A DNA stretch of 34,868 nucleotides from Anaerolineales bacterium UBA2200 (lineage in GTDB: Bacteria; Chloroflexota; Anaerolineae; UBA2200), in assembly GCA_002327925.1 (NCBI GenBank), contig DCVA01000052.1, forward strand, positions 37,517 through 72,384. The letters run 5' to 3'. The first letter of the stretch is position 1, and every line of letters starts with the position of its first letter. Shown here piece after piece: positions 25,861-32,566 of the stretch. A program made the position numbers and the translations under genes. The notes under the pieces are model-generated. The model was not told where the DNA came from. It saw nothing but the letters and a program-made list of their open reading frames with translations, and did not search any database.

Positions 25861-25932
25861 AGAGCGAGGGGCGGACTCCGACAGGGAGCCCGGGGAGATG
25901 GGAGAAGGGCGGTCCGGACCTGGCCGGGGCGC

Positions 25933-26136
25933 CTACGAATCCAACGACGAATCCGGTTCACCAGCCAGCTCGGGCTCGTCATCCAGCCAGCCGACCCACA
26001 CGCGGGGGAGCGGTTGGCCGGTGGTGATAGCGGCTACCATCTGCTCGAGGGAGCCTTGATAGGCAGCCGGCAGCCGATGATAGGCGCGACGCAAGCGACG
26101 CAGTCGCAGCTCAGTCGCCAGTCGGCGAAAGGTCAT
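25933..26136 (-). CDS. Small basic protein repeating the regulator's tail motif
   Basis: The 67-residue protein starts at an ATG 11 nt after GGAGG and overlaps the end of the HTH regulator gene by 26 bp in another frame. Its N-terminal half is a basic helix (ELRLRRLRRAYHRLPAAYQ) that matches the regulator's C-terminal segment (ELRLKRLERAFRNLSPSRQ) at 10 of 19 positions. Its C-terminal half is acidic (WLDDEPELAGEPDSS). It has no HTH. It might bind the regulator through the shared segment, but this is inference. Confidence 0.6.
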   Translation of the reverse strand: MTFRRLATELRLRRLRRAYHRLPAAYQGSLEQMVAAITTGQPLPRVWVGWLDDEPELAGEPDSSLDS

Positions 26137-26530
26137 TTTCGGTGTTTCCTCCTTCGTTATTGTCGCCCACGACATGAGGGGCGGGGTTCGGATCGGGCAG
26201 GGCGCCCAGGGCATTGACGATGGCGAGGACCTCGTCCTGGCGAGACGGAGACAGGTTGCGGAAGGCACGCTCGAGCCGCTTGAGGCGCAGCTCGCCGGTG
26301 CGGTCGTGGCTGGGCACGATGCCGGCCTGGATGTAAATCTCTTCGACGGTAACATCCAGGGCGTTGGCAATGCGGGCCAAGACATCCGCGTCCACTCGCT
26401 CGCGGGACAGGGTCTCGATGCGACTGAGACGGCTCGCATGGAGCCCACTGCGGCGGGCCAGCTCGGCCTGGTTGTAGCCGCGCTGCTCGCGTAAGGTTCG
26501 TATTACGACGCCAAGTCGGGACGTTGCGAT
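26111..26530 (-). CDS. XRE-family HTH regulator with non-canonical start
   Basis: The frame encodes a Cro/cI-type HTH domain (TLREQRGYNQAELARRSG, then LHASRLSRIETL and VLARIANALDV) and a basic helical tail. No ATG, GTG or TTG lies in frame between the stop at 26547-26549 and residue 46 of the HTH domain. AGGAGGAG (26534-26541) points to the ATC at 26530 (or ACG at 26524) as the start. The predicted +1 is near 26556, leaving no room for an earlier start. Either it uses a rare start codon like infC, or the sequence has an error or mutation. As drawn it has 139 residues. It is probably the element's repressor, divergent from a second HTH gene. Confidence 0.7.
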   Translation of the reverse strand: MATSRLGVVIRTLREQRGYNQAELARRSGLHASRLSRIETLSRERVDADVLARIANALDVTVEEIYIQAGIVPSHDRTGELRLKRLERAFRNLSPSRQDEVLAIVNALGALPDPNPAPHVVGDNNEGGNTENDLSPTGD

Positions 26531-26562
26531 AGGCTCCTCCTGGGTGCGGTCTATCTAACTCT

Positions 26563-26591
26563 ATTATACTGCCTTCCTTGCGTTTTGTCAT
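26563..26591 (-). promoter_or_regulatory. Leftward promoter of the element's regulator operon
   Basis: A perfect -10 TATAAT (26563-26568) and -35 ATGACA (26586-26591) are spaced 17 bp apart. Confidence 0.75.
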
Positions 26592-26606
26592 CGACCTGGG
26601 CAGGGA

Positions 26607-26633
26607 GAATTGTTAATAATTCGCACAGTTGTG
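26607..26633. promoter_or_regulatory. Candidate operators between divergent regulator promoters
   Basis: The interval between the two -35 boxes holds a dyad GAATT-6-AATTC (26607-26622) and CACAGTTGTG (26624-26633), which resembles the palindrome at 25851. TCGCAC is repeated at 26621 and 26651. These are plausible binding sites for the element's HTH proteins. Confidence 0.4.
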
Positions 26634-26642
26634 GGATTCGTA

Positions 26643-26671
26643 TTGACCAATCGCACGAAATCGGATACAAT
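26643..26671 (+). promoter_or_regulatory. Rightward promoter of the second HTH gene
   Basis: The -35 TTGACC (26643-26648) and -10 TACAAT (26666-26671) are spaced 17 bp apart. Transcription would begin near 26678. Confidence 0.75.
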
Positions 26672-26705
26672 GGTGCAGAACAGCAAGACAGGGGGAGGAC
26701 GAACG

Positions 26706-26945
26706 GTGGCGGAGCAGGTGGGTACGGCAGGCGAGAGTGGGTTCGTTGAGGCGCTGCGGCAGATCGCGGCGCGGTCGAGCCAGATGGAAGTAGCGCGCAA
26801 ATCCGGGGTGGATTCGAGCACGATCAGCCGGATGCTGAGCGGTGAGCGGATGGGGCACATGGCGACGGTGATGCGGCTGATTGAGGCGTATCCCGAGCTG
26901 AGGGGTTCGTTTGTGCCTCAGAACTTCCCGAACTGCAAGAGTTAG
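26706..26945 (+). CDS. Small HTH regulator (Cro-like)
   Basis: The 79-residue protein is mostly one HTH domain: FVEALRQIAARSSQMEVARKSGV, then STISRMLSGERMGHMATVMRLI. The GTG at 26706 follows GGGGGAGG. Longer in-frame starts (26610, 26670) lie upstream of or within the promoter. It is transcribed divergently from the XRE gene at 26530, an arrangement like cI/cro switches of temperate elements. Confidence 0.8.
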   Translation: MAEQVGTAGESGFVEALRQIAARSSQMEVARKSGVDSSTISRMLSGERMGHMATVMRLIEAYPELRGSFVPQNFPNCKS

Positions 26946-27138
26946 TGCGAGATGGGAAAAGGGGCAGGGACGCGCTCGAGCTACGACCGTCTGGGCAACG
27001 GTCTGGGCGCTAGGGGTGCTGGGCACACTCCGACCATTCGCCCTGCCCCCTCCCCTCGCTTTTGGGGGGGCGGATTGACGATTGAGACGGTGGGTGAGGC
27101 GAGGGGGGCGACACGGGGCGGGGCAGCTACGCTACAGG

Positions 27139-27366
27139 ATGATCGAGCTGCTGGAGGACATGCAAGGCGAGCGAGCCATCGCACGCGATCTGCGCCAGGA
27201 GGCGCGGGACGTGGACGAGAGGCTCGATTTTTATCTCGGGATGCTGCGTGATCCGAGCGTGTGGAAGCCGGACACGTGCTACCGCGAGGTGAAGCGGCGG
27301 GCGGCGATGGAGTACGGCAAGGCCAAGGACAGGAGGGAGGCGCACCGGGCGGGAACCGTTGAGTGA
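27139..27366 (+). CDS. Small charged helical protein
   Basis: The 75-residue protein is rich in Arg, Glu and Asp and likely all-helical (MIELLEDMQGERAIARDLR, then EVKRRAAMEYGKAKDRREA). I recognise no family. The ATG is preceded only by CAGG. It probably shares the rightward transcript of the HTH gene. It could be a DNA-binding or excision factor, but nothing proves this. Confidence 0.45.
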   Translation: MIELLEDMQGERAIARDLRQEARDVDERLDFYLGMLRDPSVWKPDTCYREVKRRAAMEYGKAKDRREAHRAGTVE

Positions 27367-27468
27367 GGAGAGCCAATAGCGGGGATCGCGTTCAGGGCTG
27401 ATGCCCTGGCAGGGGGGCACGACGAAGAGGGTCGTGCTTCCCAGCGAGGACAGCAGAGCAAGGAGGAC

Positions 27469-27594
27469 GTGAACAACAGCGCGCCGGCCGGGAACGAGTA
27501 CGTGTACATCCGGACGGCGGACTACGCGGGGGGCGGCTCCGATCCGTATCTGGCCGTGACGGTGCAAATGCCCGGGTTCGCTTGCATGTTTTAG
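27469..27594 (+). CDS. Possible 41-residue protein at the right end of the element
   Basis: GTG at 27469 follows AAGGAGG with only 2 nt spacing. It would encode a 41-residue protein (EYVYIRTADYAGGGSDPYLA) ending 25 bp before the right attachment arm. The frame is open further upstream. Two small hairpins (27393-27408 and 27418-27436) precede it. Whether it is translated is uncertain. Confidence 0.25.
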   Translation: MNNSAPAGNEYVYIRTADYAGGGSDPYLAVTVQMPGFACMF

Positions 27595-27619
27595 AAGCTG
27601 AAGGCGAGCCGGTTTGTCA

Positions 27620-27639
27620 GCCGCGACAGGTTTATAGAC
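27620..27639. repeat. Right inverted arm of the attachment site
   Basis: GCCGCGACAGGTTTATAGAC is an inverted copy of 23418-23437 (18 of 20 positions) and abuts the right core. Confidence 0.85.
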
Positions 27640-27650
27640 AGCGCCCCTGG
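27639..27650. repeat. Right attachment core (tRNA-Arg 3' end)
   Basis: CAGCGCCCCTGG is identical to 23397-23408. It spans the discriminator base, the 3' acceptor strand and the first T-stem base of tRNA-Arg, so integration keeps the tRNA complete. Confidence 0.85.
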
Positions 27651-27714
27651 AGGGAATCGAACCCACGACGCAGCACTTAGGACGCGCTCGCTCTATCCGC
27701 TGAGCTACAGGGGC
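27642..27714 (-). tRNA. tRNA-Arg (anticodon CCT), attachment site
   Basis: The 73-nt tRNA has acceptor GCCCCTG/CAGGGGC, D-arm GCTC/GAGC, and anticodon stem AGCGC/GTGCT around loop GTCCTAA (anticodon CCT, reading AGG). The T-arm is GTGGG-TTCGATT-CCCTC with a T:T mismatch in the second pair (27665 with 27651), one base from the core edge. CCA is not encoded. Its own promoter lies upstream. Confidence 0.93.
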
Positions 27715-27731
27715 GAGTGTGGAACCAGGCT

Positions 27732-27760
27732 AGTATAGCACACCGTTCGTCCGGTGACAA
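27732..27760 (-). promoter_or_regulatory. Promoter of tRNA-Arg
   Basis: The -35 TTGTCA (27755-27760) and -10 TATACT (27732-27737) are spaced 17 bp apart. Confidence 0.7.
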
Positions 27761-27818
27761 GTGAGTGTACAGCGGTGCTCCGGTACTGCGCCGAGGCGCC
27801 GGTAAAAGCGGAGTATAT

Positions 27819-27847
27819 TTGCACGAATTGCACTTGCATACTAGAAT
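27819..27847 (+). promoter_or_regulatory. Promoter of the MalFG-like permease genes
   Basis: The -35 TTGCAC (27819-27824) and -10 TAGAAT (27842-27847) are spaced 17 bp apart. TTGCAC is repeated within the spacer (27828-27833), which may be an operator, since sugar importers are often controlled by LacI-type repressors. Confidence 0.6.
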
Positions 27848-27877
27848 AACCTTACTCGGAAAGGAGGCCATCGGACA

Positions 27878-29071
27878 ATGATAAGTCTGACTCCTAAAGT
27901 CATGGGCAGCTCGCTGGTCACCGTTCTTCGCTTTCTCCTCCTTATCATCGCCGCACTTGCCCTGATCGAGTTCGTCCTGTACACTCTCTTCCACCGTCGT
28001 CCCAAGAATCTCCTGTTTGGCCTGCTCGCTCTGGCTGTGACCATCGCACTGATCTTGACTTTCGTGCGCATCGTCTGGCCGTCCCAGGGACTGGACATGG
28101 TCAGGAAGGTTCTCATTGGCGTGGCTCTCGTCCTGGCAGACGTTGGCCTGTACCGCATGCTGAGTGTGCCGCGCAAGTCGACGGTCGGGCTGGCCTATCT
28201 GTTGCTGGCTCCATCGCTGATCGGAATCTCCGCTCTGGTCCTCTACCCCTTTGTCTATAACGTCTTCCTGGCCTTCACGAACATGGGTATGACCACGATC
28301 AGGACCTACACCTTCAGCATTCAGAATGGTCTCGCCAACTTCAGGTCGGTCTTTACCGGTGTCGTGGCGCACGATGCAACCTTCTGGCAAGTCCTGGGTC
28401 GCAGTATCCTCTGGACAGGAATCAACGTTGTCTGCCACCTGGCGGGTGGCATGGGCCTGGCGTTGTTGCTGAACCGCAACCTGCGCTTCAAGGGTATCTA
28501 CCGCACCCTGCTGGTCTTCCCCTGGGCCATTCCGCAGACCATCGCCTGTATGTCTCTGCGCAACGAGTTCAACTATCAGTACGGCTTTGTGAACTCCCTG
28601 GTGCGCAGTGTCGGCCTGACAGCCATACCCTGGCTGACCAAAATGCCCTGGGCCTTTGTGGCGGTGATCATCTCCAACGTCTGGCTGGGCATCCCGTTCA
28701 TGATGGTCACCCTGCTCGGAGGGCTGCAGAGCATTTCACCGGAGTACTATGAGGCGGCCGAGATCGATGGTGCCTCCAAATGGCAGCAATTCCGCAATGT
28801 CACCATCCCGTTGATCAAGCCGGTAACGACGCCCTCGATAATCCTGGGAACGGTTTGGACATTCAATGCCCTGAACGTGATCTACCTGATCACACAGGGG
28901 GGGCCACAGGAGAAGACGGACATCCTCGTCTCCTCCCTCTACAAAGCGGCTTTCGAGTTCTATCGCTATGGCTTTGCGGCCGCTTTTGCCCTGGTGATCT
29001 TTGCCTTCCTGTTGATCTTTAGCGTCGTCTATATCAAGGCGTCGGGCGGCCTGAAAGCGGCCTACGAGTAG
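27878..29071 (+). CDS. MalF-like sugar ABC transporter permease
   Basis: The 397-residue permease has about three extra N-terminal helices (residues 15-95), as in MalF, then the core (LAYLLLAPSLIGISALVLYPF). The EAA loop that docks the ATPase reads EYYEAAEIDGASKWQQF, followed by NVTIPLIKP. NALNVIYLITQGGP is typical of the MalF branch. AAAGGAGG precedes the ATG. It is followed by a MalG-like gene and a binding protein gene; no ATPase gene of the MalK type is adjacent, so the one at 6051-7151 is a candidate partner. Confidence 0.92.
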   Translation: MISLTPKVMGSSLVTVLRFLLLIIAALALIEFVLYTLFHRRPKNLLFGLLALAVTIALILTFVRIVWPSQGLDMVRKVLIGVALVLADVGLYRMLSVPRKSTVGLAYLLLAPSLIGISALVLYPFVYNVFLAFTNMGMTTIRTYTFSIQNGLANFRSVFTGVVAHDATFWQVLGRSILWTGINVVCHLAGGMGLALLLNRNLRFKGIYRTLLVFPWAIPQTIACMSLRNEFNYQYGFVNSLVRSVGLTAIPWLTKMPWAFVAVIISNVWLGIPFMMVTLLGGLQSISPEYYEAAEIDGASKWQQFRNVTIPLIKPVTTPSIILGTVWTFNALNVIYLITQGGPQEKTDILVSSLYKAAFEFYRYGFAAAFALVIFAFLLIFSVVYIKASGGLKAAYE

Positions 29072-29106
29072 CGGGCGCCTCTGGGGATTGAAAGGAGCCG
29101 AACACA

Positions 29107-29988
29107 ATGAAGACGAGCGCATTCTTCAGTCGCACCCGCGGAGATAGCGGCTTCAAGCGCCTGCTGATCCATCTGGTCCTGATCATGGCGTGTATCGTCG
29201 CCGTCTATCCCATTCTGCGGATCTTCTCCATCTCGATCCGTCCGGGAGATAGCATGCTCTCCACTGACCTGAGCATCATTCCCGATAACGCTACGCTGAA
29301 CAGCTACCGGCAGGTACTGTTTGGTGACCCGGCTACCAAGCGCAAGTCCGACTTTTTCCTGTGGTTGTGGAACAGCCTGGTCATCACCCTGACCACGGCA
29401 ACCATCGGTGTGATCCTGTCGTCATCTGCGGCCTACGCCTTCTCCCGTTTCAAGTTCCATGGGCGCTCGGCGGGCCTGATCTTTTTGCTGACCACGCAGA
29501 TGATCCCGGCGGGCATGCTGCTGCTTCCACTGTATATGATGCTGACGCGGCTCAAGTTGATCAATACCTATCTGGGCCTGATCATCGCCTATTCCGTGTC
29601 GGCTGTGCCCTTCAGCATCTGGCTGCTGAAAGGCTACTTTGACACGATTCCTCCGGATCTGGAGGAAGCGGCGATGATTGATGGCACGTCACGGTTGGGA
29701 GCGTTCTACCGCGTCATCCTGCCCCTGTCAACGCCGGCCCTGGCAGTGGCCTTCCTGTTCAACTTTACCAGTGGTTGGAGCGAATATCTGGTGGCACGCG
29801 TGGTGCTGCAGAAGGCGGCCATGTATACCTGGCCGCTGGGCATCTGGACTTATGCCGGTCAGTACACTCTGGCAGCGGGACGCTTCGCCGCCGCCTCGAT
29901 GCTGTTGGCCCTGCCATCCATGGCACTCTTCCTGTACTCGTCCAAATGGCTTGTCTCCGGCCTGACGCTGGGTGGTGTCAAGGGGTAG
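29107..29988 (+). CDS. MalG-like sugar ABC transporter permease
   Basis: The 293-residue permease has about six membrane helices and the EAA loop DLEEAAMIDGTSRLGAFYRV followed by LPLSTPALAV. The N-terminal FSISIRPGDSM and the ending WLVSGLTLGGVKG are typical of MalG. AAAGGAG precedes the ATG 36 bp after the MalF-like stop. Together they form the channel of a carbohydrate importer. Confidence 0.93.
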   Translation: MKTSAFFSRTRGDSGFKRLLIHLVLIMACIVAVYPILRIFSISIRPGDSMLSTDLSIIPDNATLNSYRQVLFGDPATKRKSDFFLWLWNSLVITLTTATIGVILSSSAAYAFSRFKFHGRSAGLIFLLTTQMIPAGMLLLPLYMMLTRLKLINTYLGLIIAYSVSAVPFSIWLLKGYFDTIPPDLEEAAMIDGTSRLGAFYRVILPLSTPALAVAFLFNFTSGWSEYLVARVVLQKAAMYTWPLGIWTYAGQYTLAAGRFAAASMLLALPSMALFLYSSKWLVSGLTLGGVKG

Positions 29989-29994
29989 CTCAAG

Positions 29995-30023
29995 TTGACT
30001 AGCCCGGCCAATTGGCATATACT
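29995..30023 (+). promoter_or_regulatory. Promoter of the fused binding protein gene
   Basis: The -35 TTGACT (29995-30000) and -10 TATACT (30018-30023) are spaced 17 bp apart. CTCAAGT (29989-29995) and ACTTGAG (30025-30031) form inverted arms around it. A separate promoter would allow the binding protein to be made in excess over the permeases. Confidence 0.65.
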
Positions 30024-30147
30024 CACTTGAGCATGCCTAACATTCTAATCACAGCCTGCCTTTTGAAAGGAGGTGCAGACGGCACCCGCAGAATTGTAGC
30101 TTCTGTTCCGATATCACCTTACATTTGCTACGGAGGAGAGATAGACG

Positions 30148-32382
30148 ATGCGTAAATGGTTTTCGACTCTAGTTGTGCTGGCCGTGGTGCTCGCCATGCT
30201 GGTGACCTCTTGCGCCCCCACGCCGGCGGCGACGCCCACGACAGCACCCAAGCCGACCACGGCGGCCACCGCCACGCCCAAGCCTGCGGAGAAGGTAACG
30301 ATTACCTTCTGGGAGCAGGAAGGCGACGACATTGACGCGAACATCCTGGACCCGCTCCTGAACGAGTTCATGGTGGCCAACCCCGACATCACCGTAGAGA
30401 GAACACACTACGGGAATGAGGACCTGCGCACGCAGTTCCAGACCGCCTCTCTGGGCGGGGAAGCCCCCGATGTCATCCGCGTCCCCAATGACCCGATCGG
30501 CGTGTTCGCCGTGATGGGCATCGTGCTTCCCGTGAAGGACATGTTCGACCAGGCATTCCTGGATACGTTCCTGCCCGGTGCTCTGGCCGGCGGCGTCCTC
30601 AGGGGTACGATGTATGGCATCCCCGACGTGTATGGCAACCACCTGATGTTGCTCTACAACAAGAATCTGGTCACGAAAGTGCCGGCGGACTGGGACGAGC
30701 TGATCGCCACCGCCAAGGGTCTGACCAACGAAGCGGCCGGCACCTGGGGCCTGGTCATGAACATCCGTGAGCCATTCTGGCTGGCGCCGTTCCTGGGTGG
30801 TTACGGTGGCTGGGCACTGGATGCGGCCACGGATCAGCCCACGCTCGGCACTCCCGAGATGGTCAAGACTCTGCAGTTCCTGAACGACCTGAACAACGTA
30901 CACAAGATCGTGCCCCCTGGCTGCGACTACAACACGATGGACACCCTCTTCAAAGAGGGCAAGGCTGCGTTCTGCGTGAACGGCGACTGGTCGCTGAGCG
31001 GCTATACAGAAGCCGGAGTCAACTACGGTACGGCTGCCATGCCGATGATCAAGGAGACGGGCAAGTATCCGTCCCCCATGACCTCCGGCAAGTACTGGGT
31101 AATCAGCAACCAGGTCGAGAAGGGCACTGCCAAGTTCGACGCGGTCAAGAAGCTGGTAACGTTCATGACCGGTGAGGCGACTCAGCAGGTGTGGCTGGAG
31201 AAGAACAAGCAGCTGCCGTCCAACAAGATTGTGGCCAATTCGGCCGCGATCGAGTCGGATCCGATTCTGCAGGGTTCGATGGCACAGCTCGCCAATGGCA
31301 AGAGTATGCCCACGGCTCCTGAGCTGCGCTGCTTCTGGGATACCACGCGGCCAGGTCAGGAAGGCGTGGTCGACGGTAGCATTACGCCCGCGGACGCCGC
31401 GGCCAAGATGCAGCAAGATGCTGACCGCTGCATCAAGGAAGCCGGCCTTGGCCAGAAGAAACAGATCAAGGTTGGTCTGGTCACAGACGTAGGCAAGATC
31501 AACGATGGTACCTTCAACGAGTTCGCCTACACGGGCTTTATGCGGGCTGTCGAAGAGTTCGGTCTGCAGTCAGCCTTCATCGAGACCCTGGCCCCGACGG
31601 ACTATGAGAAGAACATCGAGCAGTTCGCCAAGGAAGGGTACGACATGATCATCACGGTCGGCTTCATGATCAATGATGCCACGACCGCGGCGGCCAAGAA
31701 GTACCCGAACATCAAGTTCGCTGGCGTGGACGAGGGCTCGGATCAGCCGAACTTTGCCGGTTTGCTGTTCTCAGAAGACCAGTCGGGGTTCCTGGCCGGG
31801 TGTCTGGCCGGTCTGATGACCAAGAGCAACGTGGTGGGCATCGTGGCTGGCATGGAGATCCCGCCGGTAATCAAGTTCCGCAAGGGTTATGAGAACGGTG
31901 TCAAGTACGTGAACCCGAACGCGAAGGTTCTGGGCGTGTACATTGACAGCTTTGTGGACGCGGCCCGTGGGAAGGAAGCTGCTCTGTCTCAGATGGCCGA
32001 AGGCGCCGATGTGATCTTTGGCGCCGGCGGGCAGACTGGTTCAGGCGGCATCATGGGCGCGGCTGCGCAGGGCGCGTGGGTCATTGGCGTAGACCAGGAC
32101 GAGTACCTGACCACTTTCGGCAAGGGCAGTGTAGCGGGAGCGAACAAGCTGCTGTCCAGCGCCGTGAAGAGGGTGGATGTGGCCGTCTACAATGCCATCA
32201 AGATGGCTGTGATGGATCAGTGGCAGGGTGGCAACGTCCTGTTCGAGGCGAAGAACGACGGTGTTGGGCTGGCCCCGTATCATGACGCTGAGAGCGCGAT
32301 TCCTCAGGAAGTCAAGGACAAGCTCAACCAGATCGCTGCGGACATGAAGGCAGGCAAGGTTACGAGCGGCGTCACACTCTAG
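30148..32382 (+). CDS. Fused family 1 (maltose-type) and BMP/PnrA-type substrate-binding lipoprotein
   Basis: The 744-residue protein joins two binding proteins in one frame. Residues 1-22 are a lipoprotein signal with lipobox VTSC (Cys22), then a Thr/Pro linker. Residues about 48-430 are a family 1 sugar-binding protein (ITFWEQEGDD, GMYGIP-like GTMYGIPDVYGNHLMLLYNK, GKAAFCVNGDW). Residues about 438-744 are a BMP/PnrA nucleoside-binding domain (KVGLVTDVGKINDGTFNE, GVDEGSDQPNFAG, VIFGAGGQTGSGG, WVIGVDQDEY) without its own signal peptide. The join is at GLGQKKQIKVG. Upstream are MalFG-like permeases; downstream are the ATPase and permease of a BMP-type nucleoside importer. It is either a natural fusion or a deletion or assembly join. 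GGAGGAG precedes the ATG. Confidence 0.9.
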   Translation: MRKWFSTLVVLAVVLAMLVTSCAPTPAATPTTAPKPTTAATATPKPAEKVTITFWEQEGDDIDANILDPLLNEFMVANPDITVERTHYGNEDLRTQFQTASLGGEAPDVIRVPNDPIGVFAVMGIVLPVKDMFDQAFLDTFLPGALAGGVLRGTMYGIPDVYGNHLMLLYNKNLVTKVPADWDELIATAKGLTNEAAGTWGLVMNIREPFWLAPFLGGYGGWALDAATDQPTLGTPEMVKTLQFLNDLNNVHKIVPPGCDYNTMDTLFKEGKAAFCVNGDWSLSGYTEAGVNYGTAAMPMIKETGKYPSPMTSGKYWVISNQVEKGTAKFDAVKKLVTFMTGEATQQVWLEKNKQLPSNKIVANSAAIESDPILQGSMAQLANGKSMPTAPELRCFWDTTRPGQEGVVDGSITPADAAAKMQQDADRCIKEAGLGQKKQIKVGLVTDVGKINDGTFNEFAYTGFMRAVEEFGLQSAFIETLAPTDYEKNIEQFAKEGYDMIITVGFMINDATTAAAKKYPNIKFAGVDEGSDQPNFAGLLFSEDQSGFLAGCLAGLMTKSNVVGIVAGMEIPPVIKFRKGYENGVKYVNPNAKVLGVYIDSFVDAARGKEAALSQMAEGADVIFGAGGQTGSGGIMGAAAQGAWVIGVDQDEYLTTFGKGSVAGANKLLSSAVKRVDVAVYNAIKMAVMDQWQGGNVLFEAKNDGVGLAPYHDAESAIPQEVKDKLNQIAADMKAGKVTSGVTL

Positions 32383-32402
32383 ACCTCAGGCCTAGGATAG
32401 TT

Positions 32403-32447
32403 TGAAGATGGGTGCTGTACCGTCACTGGATACAGCACCCATCTTCA
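32403..32447 (+). terminator. Long perfect hairpin between the binding protein and ATPase genes
   Basis: A perfect 17-bp stem (32403-32419 with 32431-32447) has an 11-nt loop and begins 20 bp after the stop. There is no T-tract, so it may stabilise the upstream mRNA or partly end transcription, lowering ATPase expression. Confidence 0.6.
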
Positions 32448-32566
32448 TAGGATAGAGCCGGCGAGTCGAATCGGCGGCTCTCTTGGCGCCTGAGGGCGCT
32501 GGTTGGTTCTACCCGGGGGTTCCATCCCGGTCTACGAAGTCTTCCGCACTGGAGAAGGAGAGACGA

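Larger units (their letters stand above)
23397..27650. mobile_element. Small serine-integrase element integrated at tRNA-Arg(CCT)
   Basis: About 4.25 kb are bounded by a 12-bp direct repeat, one copy of which forms the 3' end of tRNA-Arg. Inside the repeat, 20-bp arms (23418-23437 and 27620-27639) are inverted copies matching at 18 positions. Ends joined in a circle give arm, 20-bp spacer and arm, a 60-bp dyad like a large-serine-integrase attP, centred on the last GG of the core. The content is integrase, Thr/Pro-rich membrane protein, small protein and HTH regulator leftwards; HTH regulator and small genes rightwards. No mobilisation, replication or virion gene is seen. It may be a satellite, a decayed prophage or a minimal integrative element. 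Confidence 0.85.

Noticed and set aside
26157..26591. Minus-strand frame starting ATG at 26591 across the regulator
   Set aside because: The ATG is part of the -35 box and the frame is out of phase with the clear HTH coding sequence.
26952..27251. Plus-strand frame of 99 codons after the Cro-like gene
   Set aside because: No good ribosome binding site, low-complexity Gly/Arg/Ala composition, and it overlaps the better 75-codon frame at 27139 in another frame.
27127..27666. Minus-strand frame of 179 codons
   Set aside because: It starts inside tRNA-Arg and runs through the attachment arm; no motif.
30169..31416. Minus-strand open frame of 415 codons
   Set aside because: Antisense to the fused binding protein gene; composition is His/Arg-rich and without motifs.
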